Of a DNA stretch of 64,000 nt, positions 33,380-45,297 are shown in pieces (the first letter of the stretch is position 1; each line of letters begins with the position of its first letter). Below the pieces are notes generated by a model. The model was given only the letters and a program-made list of their open reading frames with translations. It searched no databases and had not been told where the DNA came from. The DNA is taken from assembly GCA_029204225.1 (NCBI GenBank), contig CM055113.1:30927024-30991023 (forward strand). Direction: 5' to 3'. Origin of the DNA: Diphasiastrum complanatum (Eukaryota; Streptophyta; Lycopodiopsida; Lycopodiales; Lycopodiaceae). The position numbers and the translations under genes were made by a program.

Positions 33380-34445
33380 CTCTAATGCCATGCACGAAGA
33401 GATCGAATCCATGAGGAAGAATGAGTTATGGACATTGCAGCCAGTACCGGACAAGCGAAAGATAGTGCAATGCAAATGGATATACAAGTGAAGTATGGAC
33501 CAGATGGAAATGTTTCAAGGTACAATGCCAGACTTTTAGCGAAGGGATTTTCTCAAAAGTACGACATCGTGAAACATGCATCCCTACATTTACTATTTTC
33601 ATATGTAGCTGCTTATGACCTCAGGATTCACGTAGTCGATGAGAAGACAACATTCTTACATGGCAAATTAAATGAGGAAGTCTATATGGACCAACCATCG
33701 GGTTACATCTGTGAATCACTTCCCACATATGCCTACCGAATGCACAAAAGTATCTACAGTTTGAAGCAATCCACGCGACAATGGTACAAGAAGAATGATC
33801 ATGCCCTATGATCCTAAAGTTTCCAACCACTGATGGCCAATTACAATGTTTAAGGTCATAGATGAGAAGATCATCATTGTTGTTGTGTATGTGGACGACA
33901 CACAGATACTATGTAGAAGCAAAGAGTTGATTGTCGAAGTAAAGTGCGACATCTCGAAACATTTCGAGATAACAGACATAGGAGGATATAGATGCTACCT
34001 AGGCTTGCAAATCGACCACGACTATAACAAAGCAAAGCTATACATTCATTAGTCTGGATAGATCCAGAAGATCTTAGATGATTTTGGGATGACAGTTTTC
34101 CCAATGCTTGCAGGAACAATTATGACAAACGAAGATAGTCCAAAGACTAACAAAGAGAAAGAGATAATGCAACACACGCCTTACAAGAGGCTGATTAGAT
34201 CATTGATGTACCTAGCAGATAACACAGTGTCATGCCCCGAACTTGCTTATGTCGTGTTTAGGATGAGTCAGTTCAGCATGAACCTAGACTCAACACACTA
34301 GAGGATTGGACCTAGTCGAAAAGAATGAGCTGAAAACCACCTTCATCGGAACAAAGCAGATGGTAGCACACATCTTTACCAAGCCCTTACACAACAAAAT
34401 CTTTGAGATGTTGAGGAAGAGTCTGGGAATTGTAAAGCTACCAAG
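33380..34445 (+). pseudogene. Copia element 5a: RT and RNase H scraps
   Basis: RT begins at NAMHEEIESMRKNELWTL-like sequence, with CKWIYKVKYGPDGN-type and LLAKGFSQKYDI. It continues with GKLNEEVYMDQPSGYI, then the catalytic VVVYVDDTQILCRSK in a new frame (33846 on), then PYKRLIRSLMYLADNT. A deletion jumps to the RNase H end (TTFIGTKQMVAHIFTKPLHNKIFEML). Several stops. No LTR of its own is identified. A different copia family from elements 1 and 3, judged by the RT wording. Confidence 0.75.
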
Positions 34446-34559
34446 CTTTGATAGGCAGTTGAAGAAACTAAATGTTTCTATCCACAAAGCTTTGTTAGCT
34501 TGCGAGTTCTGTAGGAAAAATAGTAATTATTCTTCCACAGAGAACACGATGAAAGTTTG

Positions 34560-35150
34560 AATAAATCAAACTAATATCAGTGTCTTCAATCGGGACTATA
34601 TCTGATCTATGTACTAATAGAACAGTATTAGCTCTGATTGAATATGCGTGCGGAAATTATATGCAAAATTAAGAGACAACTTAAGCCAATTTTAGACAAT
34701 AAAAAACTATTGACCAAAAAACAAATTTTTATAACTCTGAATCTGAATCATCAATATAAATCTCTTGTTGTCGTTGTTGTGTATCTGATTGAGTGAGTTA
34801 CAACGAGTAGTGCACATGTATTTATATGGCTTCAAGACAGGTCTTTTGGCCTTTTATTTATAGGTCTTTTAGTCTTTTATTTCTATAGTAGTAGATATCT
34901 AACCATTTACGATGGTTGATATTCAAATAGATGCTCTATTTTTAAGGTAGAATAAATTCTGTTTGCGAATTATTCACGACAGTCTATTTCTTCGTCTCAG
35001 CTTCATGTTTCATGAATTGTTTGCGACGCTTGTCTCTTCACGACATTTTTGTCTTTCGTGAATTGTTCATGACAATAGGAGTTGTCGGGCAATTGGACCG
35101 TCGCTCATGGGGGCGATTGCACCGCCGCTCATTCCCATCGAATCCCAACA
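34560..35150 (+). repeat. 5' LTR of copia element 5b (start not resolved)
   Basis: The end ...AATCCCAACA at 35150 is directly followed by a primer site. A TATA-like GTATTTATATGGC near 34818 could be the LTR promoter. The expected TGTTGGGA start was not found upstream, so the left limit is only approximate. Confidence 0.55.
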
Positions 35151-35162
35151 TGGTATCAAAGC
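35151..35162 (+). promoter_or_regulatory. Primer-binding site of copia element 5b
   Basis: TGGTATCAAAGC, the copia initiator-Met primer site, lies directly after the LTR end. Confidence 0.85.
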
Positions 35163-35275
35163 TCCAACTCTGATTCTTAAAGGCAGATCTAGAGCATATA
35201 GTGTAGGTAGTTACTATTATTATTTTTCAGTCATATTGATTTGCTATTTGCATATACTCATCTTAAAATTCCAAA

Positions 35276-36524
35276 TGGATTCACAATCACAGTTTGCTCT
35301 CATGGTAGAGAAACGTGTTGGTTCAAATTACCATTTATGGAACTTCAAAATGAGAGTAGTACTGATGGCCAAAGAATTGTGGGAAATGTCAAACTATTTC
35401 CCAGTGTCAATGAGCAAGCCATTTCCAAATGGAAGCTCAGGGATGGTAAGGCTTTTGCCTTGATCACCCTTAACATCTTCGACACACAAATTGGTCATCT
35501 GAGGAGATAAATCTCCTCTCTTAGAATATTAGATGGTGATTCTGTTCAGAATCACATGAATGAATTTAAGACTCTAATGGATCAGATGGTAGTTAGAGGT
35601 AGATAGATGACTTCAAGACCTTCAGCCCAGTCGTCACCAAACATACCTCTATTCGACCGCTACTTTCTTATGTTGCTACAGCAAATCTTGAGGTACACTA
35701 GATGGATGTACAAAGAACATTCCTCAATGGAGTTATCGAGGAGGACATCTACATGATGTAGCCAGAAGGCTACATCCTCAATGGTCGAGAAGACCAGGTA
35801 TTCAAACTCCATAAACCTCTGTACGACCTGAAGCAATCATCCAGAGCATAGTTTCATCGAATCAACACATTCTTGATTGATCATGGATTCCAACCTAGCT
35901 CTGCAGACTGTAATGTATATTTCAAAGTTGTTGATCAATTCTTTGTCATCATCACACTTAATGTGGATGATACATTGCTGCAACAATATTGCTCTGACAA
36001 AGGATACAAAGAGGATGTGATCCCAAGAGTTCGAGATGACAGATCTAGGAGAAGAGCATAATTATTATCTCGGGATTCAAATCCACAGAGACAGAAGCAA
36101 ACGACTTCTCTATATCACCAGCAGAGGTACTTTCATAATTTTCTGATGAAATTCACTTTCATGAACTGCAAGCCTGTACATAATCCCATGGATGCAAGTC
36201 TCAAATTATCCAAGAAACAGTGCCCTCAGACCAATGAGGAGAAGGCAGAAATGAAGAGGTATCCATATCAATTTATTATCGGATCCCTGATGTATGCAAT
36301 GATCTCAACCATGCCAGATCTTGCATACGCCTGTACGAGCTACTATGGACCTATGCATCTGCTATGGTGATGGATATCCATCCGATATCCATACTCTTCA
36401 TGGATATACAAATGCAAATTGGGTAGGTGATATCGACAAGAAAATCAACTTCCGGACACGTTTTTTCTGGTCAACAATGTCCACCAATATCTTGGAATAG
36501 TCGTAAGCAGACCTCCATTGAAAG
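35276..36524 (+). pseudogene. Copia element 5b: gag joined to RT/RNase H by deletion
   Basis: Gag begins at ATG 35276 (SQFALMVEKRVGSNYHLWNF, then VVLMAKELWEM) and shifts frame. A large internal deletion then joins gag to RT near 35600. Pieces include LNVDDTL (catalytic YVDD altered), NCKPVHNPMDASLKLSKKQCP and SLMYAMISTMPDLAYA. RNase H stops at a WNSRKQTSIE-like motif at 36524, where RBR copy C begins on the same strand. It is closely related to copia element 6 at 58.3-59.5 kb. Confidence 0.75.
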
Positions 36525-37821
36525 GAAAGAGCCGTCCAGAAAACTTTGTTGGTGATGATATTTGGGAAAGGGAAATTGCAAAAACGTACCAGAAGCGGAA
36601 AGATCTAGCTGACAATAAGAGTGGGCTCGGCAAAGTCTGCCAGATTTTGCATGGAATAAAAACCCTCCGCGAGTTTTCTCATTGTAGAAGGTAAAGATTT
36701 TACAATCACAAGTTTCTAGTAGATCTGTTCTAAGCAACTTTGTAGTCCGTTGGAAGTTGAGCTACTGTCTTCTGAGGCTGGTCGCTTACGACTTTGCGGA
36801 GACCTGTGTTTTTGGTAAACAGTCGCGCCTTGACATGAAGCCCTTTTGGCTTGAGCACCCACGTCCACATGAATATCATACCTAGCATTCTGAAATTTCA
36901 AGCAACCGAACATTCGTAGAACACCTTCCACATCTATGCTACAGATTAGTCCATCATTATGGTACATGCATAAGTGTTGGAATGTCGAGGTTGTCAGTCT
37001 CAAAAATTCAACCTCACGGTACCAAATTTATCTATTTTGTGAGTGAAACATTTGAATGGATTCTGACCATCTAAGCACGTTGTGGCAGGCTGTCAACATA
37101 GATTTTGCGCCATCTGTCTTTCCAAGCATGCTGAGGCCCGCTGTCAAAGTGGTCAACTGTCCATATACTATCCTTACGTGGGTTGCGGTAATGTTCTGAA
37201 TTTCAATCAGTGTTCCCGACTTCTTTCTTTAGAATCATTCCGGGCTCTGACCACGCGACAAATTGTAGCTGCAATCCCCGAGACAGACAGGCTGTACTGC
37301 CCTTACCCTGACTGTTCAAGCCTTATGGTAAAGCCAGAAATTGACATTTATAAACAGTCAAACATCTCCGCGCACCCACATATGAGCTCTGTGGGGTGCG
37401 TTGAATGTGAGGCATGTCATCGTGCGTTCTGCATGGAGTGTATTGTGCCCTGGCATGGAAATCTCACCTGTGCTCAGTATCAATATGAGCTTACAACTCC
37501 TGAGGCGTCTGGAGATAAGAAATTGCTTCAATTAGCAAAAAGTCTGAAATGGCAGCGATGCAAAAATTGTGCTCGAATCATTGAGCGCAGAGACGGCTGC
37601 AACCATATTACCTGCTTGTGAGATACCTCCCACACAAGAAACATTTTCCCTTTGCTTCGCATATTTTGCAACTGACAGGTACATTTTAGGATCTGTTTGA
37701 ATGCATTTGCACACTTCTGACACAGAACTATCTACTTTTGTAATTTGGCAGGTGTGGGCATCGATTCTGCTACGTATGTGGGGCTGTATGGATCAAGATG
37801 AAGACATGCAATTGCAGTTAT
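36525..37821 (+). pseudogene. RBR-type E3 ubiquitin ligase, copy C (5'-truncated by copia)
   Basis: The exon ending at 36690 carries RPENFVGDDIWERE and RING1, but one inserted T gives CQILHGIK and shifts the frame. Exon 37089-37617 is fully open: GCQHRFCAICLSKH, CPYPDC, IBR with CVECEACHRAFCMEC and WHGNLTC, and RING2 WQRCKNCARIIERRDGCNHITC with the catalytic Cys. Exon 37752 to about 37821 has CGHRFCYVCGAVW and CNC. Splice sites (GTAAAG, GCAG, GTGAGA, GCAG) join in phase. It is the best preserved of the three copies in its middle exon. It cannot make a complete ligase, since everything before the copia junction at 36524 is gone. The antisense ORF 36716-37003 lies wholly in intron 1. Confidence 0.78.
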
Positions 37822-38756
37822 TAAAACGAAAAAAAATTCTGTCACAGTCCAGTGATAGAAAATTAATATATTTTACTGGTCCATCTTGCGCTATATAGGG
37901 AGTGTCTGCAAGGTAGATGTCTTATTTCCTTCTTTCAACAAATATTACCTTATCTCAATCTTAGTATATTGAATGTTACGTCACAACTTGATTATAGGTA
38001 TATTTTAGATACAAGTATGAATGGCGATAAACTTTGAAGACTTCGAGAATATTTGAAAATCTTTGGAATTTGATGTGATGGTTCTCCCTTATTTCCATTT
38101 TATTTCCATGTGTTGATATACTCTCCATCGTTGTTGCCTTTGTTTGTCTCTATAATATATCATGTGCTCATCCATAGAAGCTATTGTTTTGAAATTGTCA
38201 ACCTTGTAGATTATTATCCCCTCATTGCACATGGTCCATAGAAACTATTGATTTGATATTATCAGCCATTGGGGTCACAGAGAATCAAACTTGGGTGGTG
38301 GGTGAGTCCAACTTGAGCATGATACACCAAGCTCACCACATGTGAAAAAATTTTATGGCGTCATTGTCCTGATTAATAATAAATCAGGATATCGAATAAC
38401 ATAACAATAGTAGAATAAACTATCTTGAAAAGATTTCTTTAAGATGTGCCCTTGTATTTGTAAAGAGCATTCATTTGTGAAAAGAACCATGATGGCTTAA
38501 AGGTCATAAAGGTACTGAAGGGGTCCAATAAGCGTATTCACAAAGTTTCATAAAACTTGCCATAAAAAATGTTAGAAAGGGGGCATGTGTAGGATGTGTG
38601 CACACTAAGAAATAGACTCAAACAACAAAATCATTCACAAGAAAATGGATTCAGAATACTGACCCTATCACTCTTGCATTATCAAATTCAAAAGGAAAGA
38701 ACAATCAAAGCAAATAGCTCTTTTCTATGAGAAAATTTTCTCTAACACTCACTACT

Positions 38757-38758
<2 letters not shown>

Positions 38759-38832
<74 letters not shown>
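38759..38832. repeat. (TC)n microsatellite, 74 bp, at duplication boundary
   Basis: A pure dinucleotide tract marks the outer end of the 2.2-kb inverted duplication. The equivalent tract in copy 1 (6908-6934) is 27 bp. The block 37822-38758 is the non-coding flank shared with copy 1 and has no gene. Confidence 0.95.
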
Positions 38833-38834
<2 letters not shown>

Positions 38835-38929
38835 GCTCTTGTCTAGCATCTCTTAAGCCTCATCGCAGTTGCACGTCAGCATCTGTGAGAGAAATGACCT
38901 TTTACATTAGTTACTAGTAGGTCTTATTT

Positions 38930-39560
38930 TGTTCATAATGTCTTGTAAAAGGATTCCTTGAAGGCATGTTCGTAATGTCTCATAAAAGAATTCCTTATGG
39001 GTATGTTCATAATGTCTTGTAAAAAGGATTCCTGGTGAAGCTCAAAGACTTCAATGCACGATTTTGTGCTTCTTTGGACAAGTTTCCGAAGTTCACTTGC
39101 TCCAACAGCTCCCTCTTGAACTGAGAGAACCTTCACAATATGCCCATGGCAATCTTGTGTTTTTTGAACAATGTTTTATTTAGTGACTTTGTCAAGATAT
39201 CTGCACTCATGTCAGAGGACTTGATGTATTGAATCAATAACTCTTTCTTCTAGATTAGGTCTCTAACATGATGGTATTTCGGTGGGATATGCTTTGTTTT
39301 TTAATGAAGAATCATCAATGATTATCTTAGAGGTACTATTGTGCTTGAGGTACATGCCATCACCTTCTTCTTCTATTAGCATAAAGTTGCATGGGTGGTT
39401 GACTTGTTGTGAAGGTGATTTCGCAACATGTAAGCCCTTCCTTGGATTTTTGCCCTTGCTACTGGCTTTTGGATTATGCCTATATTCATTAGCATAATGT
39501 CATGTCTTCTAACACTAGAAGAATATGACTTCTTATTTGTTTTTCTTCTTGAAGTGGTTG
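38930..39560 (-). pseudogene. Possible gag/nucleocapsid remnant of a retroelement
   Basis: The minus strand reads ANHFKKKNK, then HYANEYRHNPKASSKGKNPRK and HVAKSPSQQVNHPCNFM, with frameshifts. A HYANEY-type phrase with basic surroundings recalls a decayed zinc-knuckle region, though the cysteines are not all present. Weak call. 39561-39979 has no other support. Confidence 0.25.
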
Positions 39561-39977
39561 GCATCTTTGCCTTCAGATTGGGTTTTGTTTATAGAGAAAT
39601 CTGCCATGCGTGAAAAGTATTTACACTTGGTGTGTGTGGTCAGGCTAGAAATTGAACCTAGGACCTCCCCTATTTCAGTGGGGTGCTCTGTTGGAGTATT
39701 CTACTATCGAAGTGGTTCAACCGAAAAATTGATCTTTAATATTCATACACTCTATTGTCTAGTTATGCATCTTTATATATGTTCCTACAGAGGCTGCAAA
39801 AATACCCAATTTGTACCACTGAGATTCGTTTTCTGTTAGTTTGAATGGCCTGGATTATTACCCAATCAAAGGTCAGGGGAAAGGTCTTTCTCAGAAATAA
39901 AAAGACACTTCTTGTACCCAACTTTTATCTTCAATAAGAGGAGGAGACTCTGCCAAAATTAGATTAGAACATTCTTG

Positions 39978-39979
<2 letters not shown>

Positions 39980-40070
<91 letters not shown>
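39980..40070. repeat. (CT)n microsatellite, 91 bp
   Basis: Pure CT tract. The Ser-Leu repeat ORF it creates is an artefact. Confidence 0.95.
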
Positions 40071-40074
<4 letters not shown>

Positions 40075-40469
40075 TTGTGTTTGATGCTCGTGTCTATATG
40101 TGCAGGGAGGGGTGTAAGTTGCCTCCACCATCTCTTGCTTGTTGCTTGTGGCTAATTAAGTGTGGTTAGATTAGGAGGAGGATAGTTCTTGCGAGCTAAC
40201 TTTGCAAGGGAAGCACTATTTTATTGGGAATGAATCTACGCACGACAGGTGAATTAGGCCGCTACAAATTCTTAACTCCGTAAGTTTAAATCACGAACAA
40301 GCAATGAAAAATTAAATCATAAGTGAATTTAAGGATATTTTTCTATCAATGTTATCTCATGCTTTAGTGTCATCTTGATTAGTAGACCATAAGATAGAGT
40401 TAATTCTAGGAAGTCAACCTATCTCTAGACAACCTTATTGGTTATCTTAGAAAGAGAAAGTGGAGATTT

Positions 40470-40902
40470 CAAATCAAATAGAAAACTATATGAGGATGGG
40501 ACATATCAAACCCAATAAGTCACCATGCTCCTATTTTTCTGAAAGTCAAGATGGATTGAGATTTCTAGATGTGCGTGGATTACAAGGGGTTGAACAAAGT
40601 GACTATTAAGAAGAATAAATATTTGTTATCCAGGATGGATGACCTTCTAGATTGCTTAGGTGGGGCTAAATACTTTACTAAGATAGATCTCAAGACATGG
40701 TACGATTAGATGAATATTAAACTAGAAGATGTCCAAAGGGCTAGATTTTGTACTATATTTGACCATTATGAGTTCTTAGTGTTGTCTTTTGGATTAACGA
40801 ATACTCCAGCAACATTCCAGAAAATGATGAACGATTTACTTCGTCCATATTTAGGAAAGTTTGTGGTAATGTTCATAGATAATATTCTCGCTGCAGCCTT
40901 AT
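40470..40902 (+). pseudogene. Ty3/gypsy reverse-transcriptase fragment
   Basis: Translation gives HIKPNKSP-like, [39 protein letters not shown], then FCTIFDHYEFLVLSFGLTNTPATFQKMMN and VVMFIDNIL. This is the palm and fingers of a Ty3/gypsy RT. The catalytic YxDD is FIDN here, and a TAG interrupts at about 40708. Sequence after 40902 is not RT: about 0.9 kb of unassigned DNA (40903-41765, including an ORF at 41382-41660 of unknown meaning) separates it from the integrase tail. Confidence 0.82.
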
Positions 40903-41765
40903 AAAACTATAGATATTTTAGGGCTAGAAAATATATCCTGAATTGTAAATGTCGCTGCCTATCCAACACTGCAGGTTATGAGTATCAATGACACTCTCTC
41001 ATTTAACTTTTGCCATATCCATTATTTGCCTCTTTGCTGGTGTCATGTATTCCTTTAACACCCTCTCAATTAACTTAGAGCATTGGACAAGCACTTGGAA
41101 CTTAAAGCATGTGCAACACTCCAAGGACTACGTGAATCCTATTTGTGCCCTAGCATCTTAGACCATCTATACATCAAAACTTGGGCACTGTTTGGATCTC
41201 AAATAGCGCATCAACGCAAGAGAGTTATTCTCTCTTATGAATAGCTAGTATCATATACTAGCACTTCTTTATCTCTCTCACATTGATCCTTTATATAAAA
41301 ATGGAGAGAGATAATTAATCTAATCTGTAGTAACTAAAAGAACATATTATATTAACCGTAACTACTTCTAGTTGCCTATCATTGTCCACTTTGCTTTGTA
41401 GGATAATTTCTTTTTGTAAGATTTTTTTTTTGGAAACTCATATAGATTTTAGTCATTCATTGTCATTTGCTGGCAGCAAACATTGGACTGTGCAGTTAAT
41501 AACTTTAAAAGTGGATTCTACTGGAAGCTGCACACCTATGTGCATGAAAATGAATTCCTTGAATGCCAACCATTCCATTGTTAAGTCTTTGTACAAGAGG
41601 ATGGTGAAGCTATTGCCCAAGCCAAATGGGTTGATTAAATACCAACATGGAGATTGTTGATGCAAAGGTTAAACGATCTTTTCACTTTTTTTATTTACAT
41701 GATTGCATGCAGTTTAAAATTATATTGAATTATAATTTAACAATTTTTTGTTGTAATCTTTAAGA

Positions 41766-42200
41766 TGATTTTAAAGTTGATAACTGGGTATATCTTAAAA
41801 TACCTAAGGATTCTAAGACTATGCGTACGGAGAAGCATTATAAATTGTCTACGAGATAATGTTGACCATTTTGGATTATAAAGAAAATTGGTTATTTAGC
41901 TTACAAACTAGATCTTCAGATTAAGTCTACAGCTCACCCTCTGTTTCATGTAAGCCATCTAAAATTAAGTTTACATGAAGGTGACGTAGTTAGTTCAGAG
42001 GAAGATCATACCCATTTGGAGGACTTATCGCTTAGTGTTCCTTTGGAACCTGAAAAAGTAATCAAAACCAGAGATAAATAGTTGAGAGTCTGTTCTATCT
42101 CTGAGTGCTTGATCAGGTGGAAGGGACGGACTGAGGATAATGATTCGTGGGAAAGGGTCGAAAGCATAAAGAAGAATCTTCCTAGGTTTCACTTCTAGAG
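41766..42200 (+). pseudogene. Ty3/gypsy integrase C-terminus with chromodomain
   Basis: The text reads VYLKIPKDSKTMRTEK, GYLAYKLDLQIKSTAHPLFHVSHLK (the usual integrase C-terminal GPF-like module), then IKTRDK, LRVCSISECLIRWKGRTEDNDSWERVE. The last part is a chromodomain (LIRWKG, E/DNDSWE) that in chromoviruses directs insertion to marked chromatin. Stops at about 41859, 42080 and 42197. The polypurine tract AAAGGGGGGAGAA and an LTR follow. The likely partner is the RT fragment at 40.5 kb. Confidence 0.82.
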
Positions 42201-42226
42201 ATAGAAGTGATTCAAAGGGGGGAGAA

Positions 42227-42680
42227 TGTTATGTCCATGCCTATACAAGGGAATCGGAATAATTCTTGACGTGGATAGCTGGTCACTCCAGTTGTATGTG
42301 ATTATTAGTTATGCTACGTCATTCTGGACGTGGTCGTATCAAGCAATTAATAATCATATCAGGGCCCAGACCTATAATTGGACATAGGAGCTCATGCATG
42401 GTGAAGATTGCTATAATGCAAAAATAAGAGGTCAATAGCTCAATTTAGGTTGCATGGGAATCCTAGAGAAATATTCTCTCTCTCTTGGAGAGAATATATC
42501 CATTGGAAACTCGCCCATCCTCCTATTGTGAATTGTAATTCTTGAGCCAGTTTCTCCTCTCCTCTCTTGTGTTCTTCACTATGGCTTGGGGGTGGATTGG
42601 TTAGGGTAATGACTAGCCTTTCCATATTGGTTAGGTGGTTCATGCTCCACAGGTGTCCTTTTGGTTTGCATGTGACAGGA
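42227..42680 (+). repeat. 3' LTR of the chromodomain gypsy element (end approximate)
   Basis: TGTTATGTCCATGCC begins directly after the polypurine tract. The end is not fixed by a partner copy; it is placed near 42680 at TTGCATGTGACA. It contains CTCTCTCTCTTGGAGAGAATA-like and TCTCCTCTCCTCTC tracts. No gene. Confidence 0.6.
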
Positions 42681-42933
42681 TTGTGGAAGATCTTCACTTG
42701 GTGATCCATAAAACAAACTAATTGAATGCATTGAGATGAATACAGGACATGTATATAATAACTAAATTTGAGTCTACTGCAACTAGTCTCTTGAATTTAG
42801 CAATACAAGATAAATTAAACTAAACTTTTAAGATCATTCTAATTAAATCCCTACTCATTTATATTTGTGACAAGGCCAACTGCAATTTTGTGATCCATGC
42901 TCATTGTTTGTGACAAGGCCAATTGCAATCTTG

Positions 42934-43042
42934 TGAAGAGCGAGGCTAGCCATGTAATGATGCACATAGGCATGGATCGGATTACACCTACATATGCGAA
43001 CCATGGCTATGTGCATTATTACATGGCTAGCCTCGGTCTTCA
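42934..43042 (+). ncRNA. Strong hairpin, candidate MIRNA-type foldback
   Basis: Arms 42934-42975 and 43001-43042 (42 nt each) pair with three mismatches around a 25-nt loop. The core arm begins GAGGCTAGCCATGTAAT. Size, near-perfect arm and loop resemble a plant microRNA precursor or a young inverted repeat. Left of it, a 42-bp unit (TGTGACAAGGCCAA) is tandemly duplicated at about 42866 and 42908. No ORF explains it. Transcription is unknown. Confidence 0.5.
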
Positions 43043-43339
43043 GTTCTCCTAAACCAATGAAAACTGAGATTTGCATATTATTCTACTTATGTGTCCAATT
43101 GAGGGGTTGCACGGGGGGCAGTTAGGGGTTCAAGGTTCAATACTCCTAAACTAATGAAAATAACAGGGATTTGCATGTTCTTTAGCTTGATAAGAATCTA
43201 ATTTTGTACAATCAATTGCAAAAGAGTACGTCATTGAGGAGCTCAAGGTGACTTTGATTACTTCTTCTTTGCTCTTGGATCTTTGTACGAAGGCATGTAT
43301 TACAATCAAAGTTCTCGCCAGTTTTATTACTATACTATA

Positions 43340-44070
43340 TTGTCGGTTTTCCCGATTATTGGAAATAGGTCCGGACCAGGTTTCTATAAGAACTGTCGGT
43401 TCCTATATTAGGTTCTCAATATATACTATTTTTATAATAATTAAAAAAAAAATATTTCAAAAACTATTATTGCATACTATGTTAAAATTCGATCACATTA
43501 TATATCAAAAGCCATGTAAAAAAGGTGTAAGTGCACAAAATTTGAGCATTCCTCCACTTATCAATTACTCTTAAAAATCTCACGCTCTTCAATGCCTATG
43601 ATATTTCAATTGTGCAAAAAAAAACACACTTCACATCTAAACAACTCTAATAAATAAACACTCTAAAAATATGACTTATATAAAAGCTGCTGAAAAAAAG
43701 TCTTGTTGCACAATGTCTTAAGTTTTTAACATTCCACTTATCAACTAACTACCCATCAACAAAAATTATAGCCTTGAAAAATGTCTTGTTACAATATTGT
43801 CTATCTTAGCATCCTCTTACTCATCCTACTCATGAATAAATAGTCACTTGCTAAAAGCCCTTACTGAATGTTAGGTTCTGTAGGGTGAATTGATACTCGG
43901 GTTATAACCCCCTCCAAATGACGTCCGGGGGGACCGGTTCTGACCTCAATTCAAGGCTGTGGCCGGTTCTTACAAAAGAGCATACCCGCTGGTTCTACAT
44001 TGAAGCCGGTTCATGAGAAATAGTGTACCCGCCAGTTAGGGTCTTTAGAACCGGGTTGAGAACCGAAAAA
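43340..44070. repeat. Spacer with recurring CCGGTTCT / AGAACCGG motif
   Basis: The motif or close variants appear at about 43340, 43391, 43931, 43961, 43988, 44006, 44047 and 44059 on both strands in otherwise AT-rich DNA. No gene is visible between 43043 and 44460 apart from chance ORFs. It could be the ends of a degenerate DNA transposon. Confidence 0.4.
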
Positions 44071-44479
44071 AAAATCAATACACAACCATACATATGTAAA
44101 TGGATCCCTTGGAAAAATTACTATTTTGCAAAATCACTACTTTAATTTCAGAATTTTGGGTAGTTGGATGCCCAAGAATAGTGGTTGTATGCCAAATGTG
44201 CCGATGTTTGGACATCCTTTAACCAGATGAGTACAATATAGAAAATAAAAAAATGTGTCGTTCAGTGCACTATAAGTTCTTTGACAAGGCTTGGGAATAT
44301 AACGGCCGACAATCTTTGAAAATTGTGTGATTTTAGAATCCAACAATTTTGAATTGATTCTAGCATTTAGTGAAGGCCTCGAATACACCCCAAAACATAC
44401 CACAGAATACTGAATCAAATTTAGTCAGGGCCTCAGAAAAGTCACAAATGTATCATAAAATTCACAAATCTGTCATTGG

Positions 44480-45060
44480 AAAGCCGAGGTCGGAACAGCC
44501 CTTGGAATAGACACTAGTATGCTGTGAAAACCAGCATGGTCTATTCCGACTTCCATTCCGACCCTGCAAGTACCTCTAGGATCTGCTAAAGAATTTGTGC
44601 CTCAAATGCTATGATGATGGTCGGCTCAGTAACCAATAATGAAACCTGCAAAACAAAAAATAGTATTGTAGTTTGTAAAGTTTATTACCACAAAAAATAA
44701 CTGTAACAAATTAATTTTACACAAAGAACAACAAAGATCCATATGGAATCCTGTATATTCACCAAAAAACTAGATGTCCAATTGATGAATAAGGATTTGG
44801 TATCGGAACAGCCATCAGAATAGGCGCTGATTTAACAAATCCAACAAATCAATATATTCTATTAGGCATTCTGACCCTCAAGAAGTATGGATCTACAGCA
44901 CCCTCAACTATGGATCTATAGCACCCTCATCCAGCACCCTCACCTGGATCTACAACACCCTAAAGCATCTGATGAATAGAAAATAAGCCATCAAAATTTC
45001 CATCAGAATAGCAAATCCTTCAAATCTGCCCATTCCGACGACCTTTACGACTTGTTTGCT
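44480..45060. repeat. Spacer with recurring GGAACAG / CATTCCGACC motif and short tandem repeat
   Basis: GGTCGGAACAGCCC, TTCCATTCCGACC, ATCGGAACAGCCATCAGAATAG and CCCATTCCGACGACC recur. A small tandem repeat of GGATCTACAGCACCCTCA-like units lies at 44887-44960. No gene. Confidence 0.4.
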
Positions 45061-45191
45061 ACCTTAAAAAACTCTTGTGGATCTGCCGACTCCTTTGCCT
45101 CAAAATAAACCTACATAGAAGATGTGGTGTCAATCAAACCAAACTGCAATCACATTGAGATGGATACTATGATGTAAGAGAAAGAGAGAGT

Positions 45192-45297
<106 letters not shown>

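Noticed and set aside
24934-36524. Reciprocal exchange between RBR copies B and C and a single copia element
   Set aside because: The copia breakpoints differ (pre-integrase in B, RNase H in C), so the two junctions are not reciprocal.
36716-37003. 95-aa ORF antisense to RBR copy C, conserved at 8735-9046 and 25545-25832
   Set aside because: It lies inside intron 1 of the RBR gene in all three copies; conservation follows from recent duplication.
42934-43042. tRNA or rho-independent terminator
   Set aside because: The arm is far too long, there is no T-run or cloverleaf, and the genome is eukaryotic.
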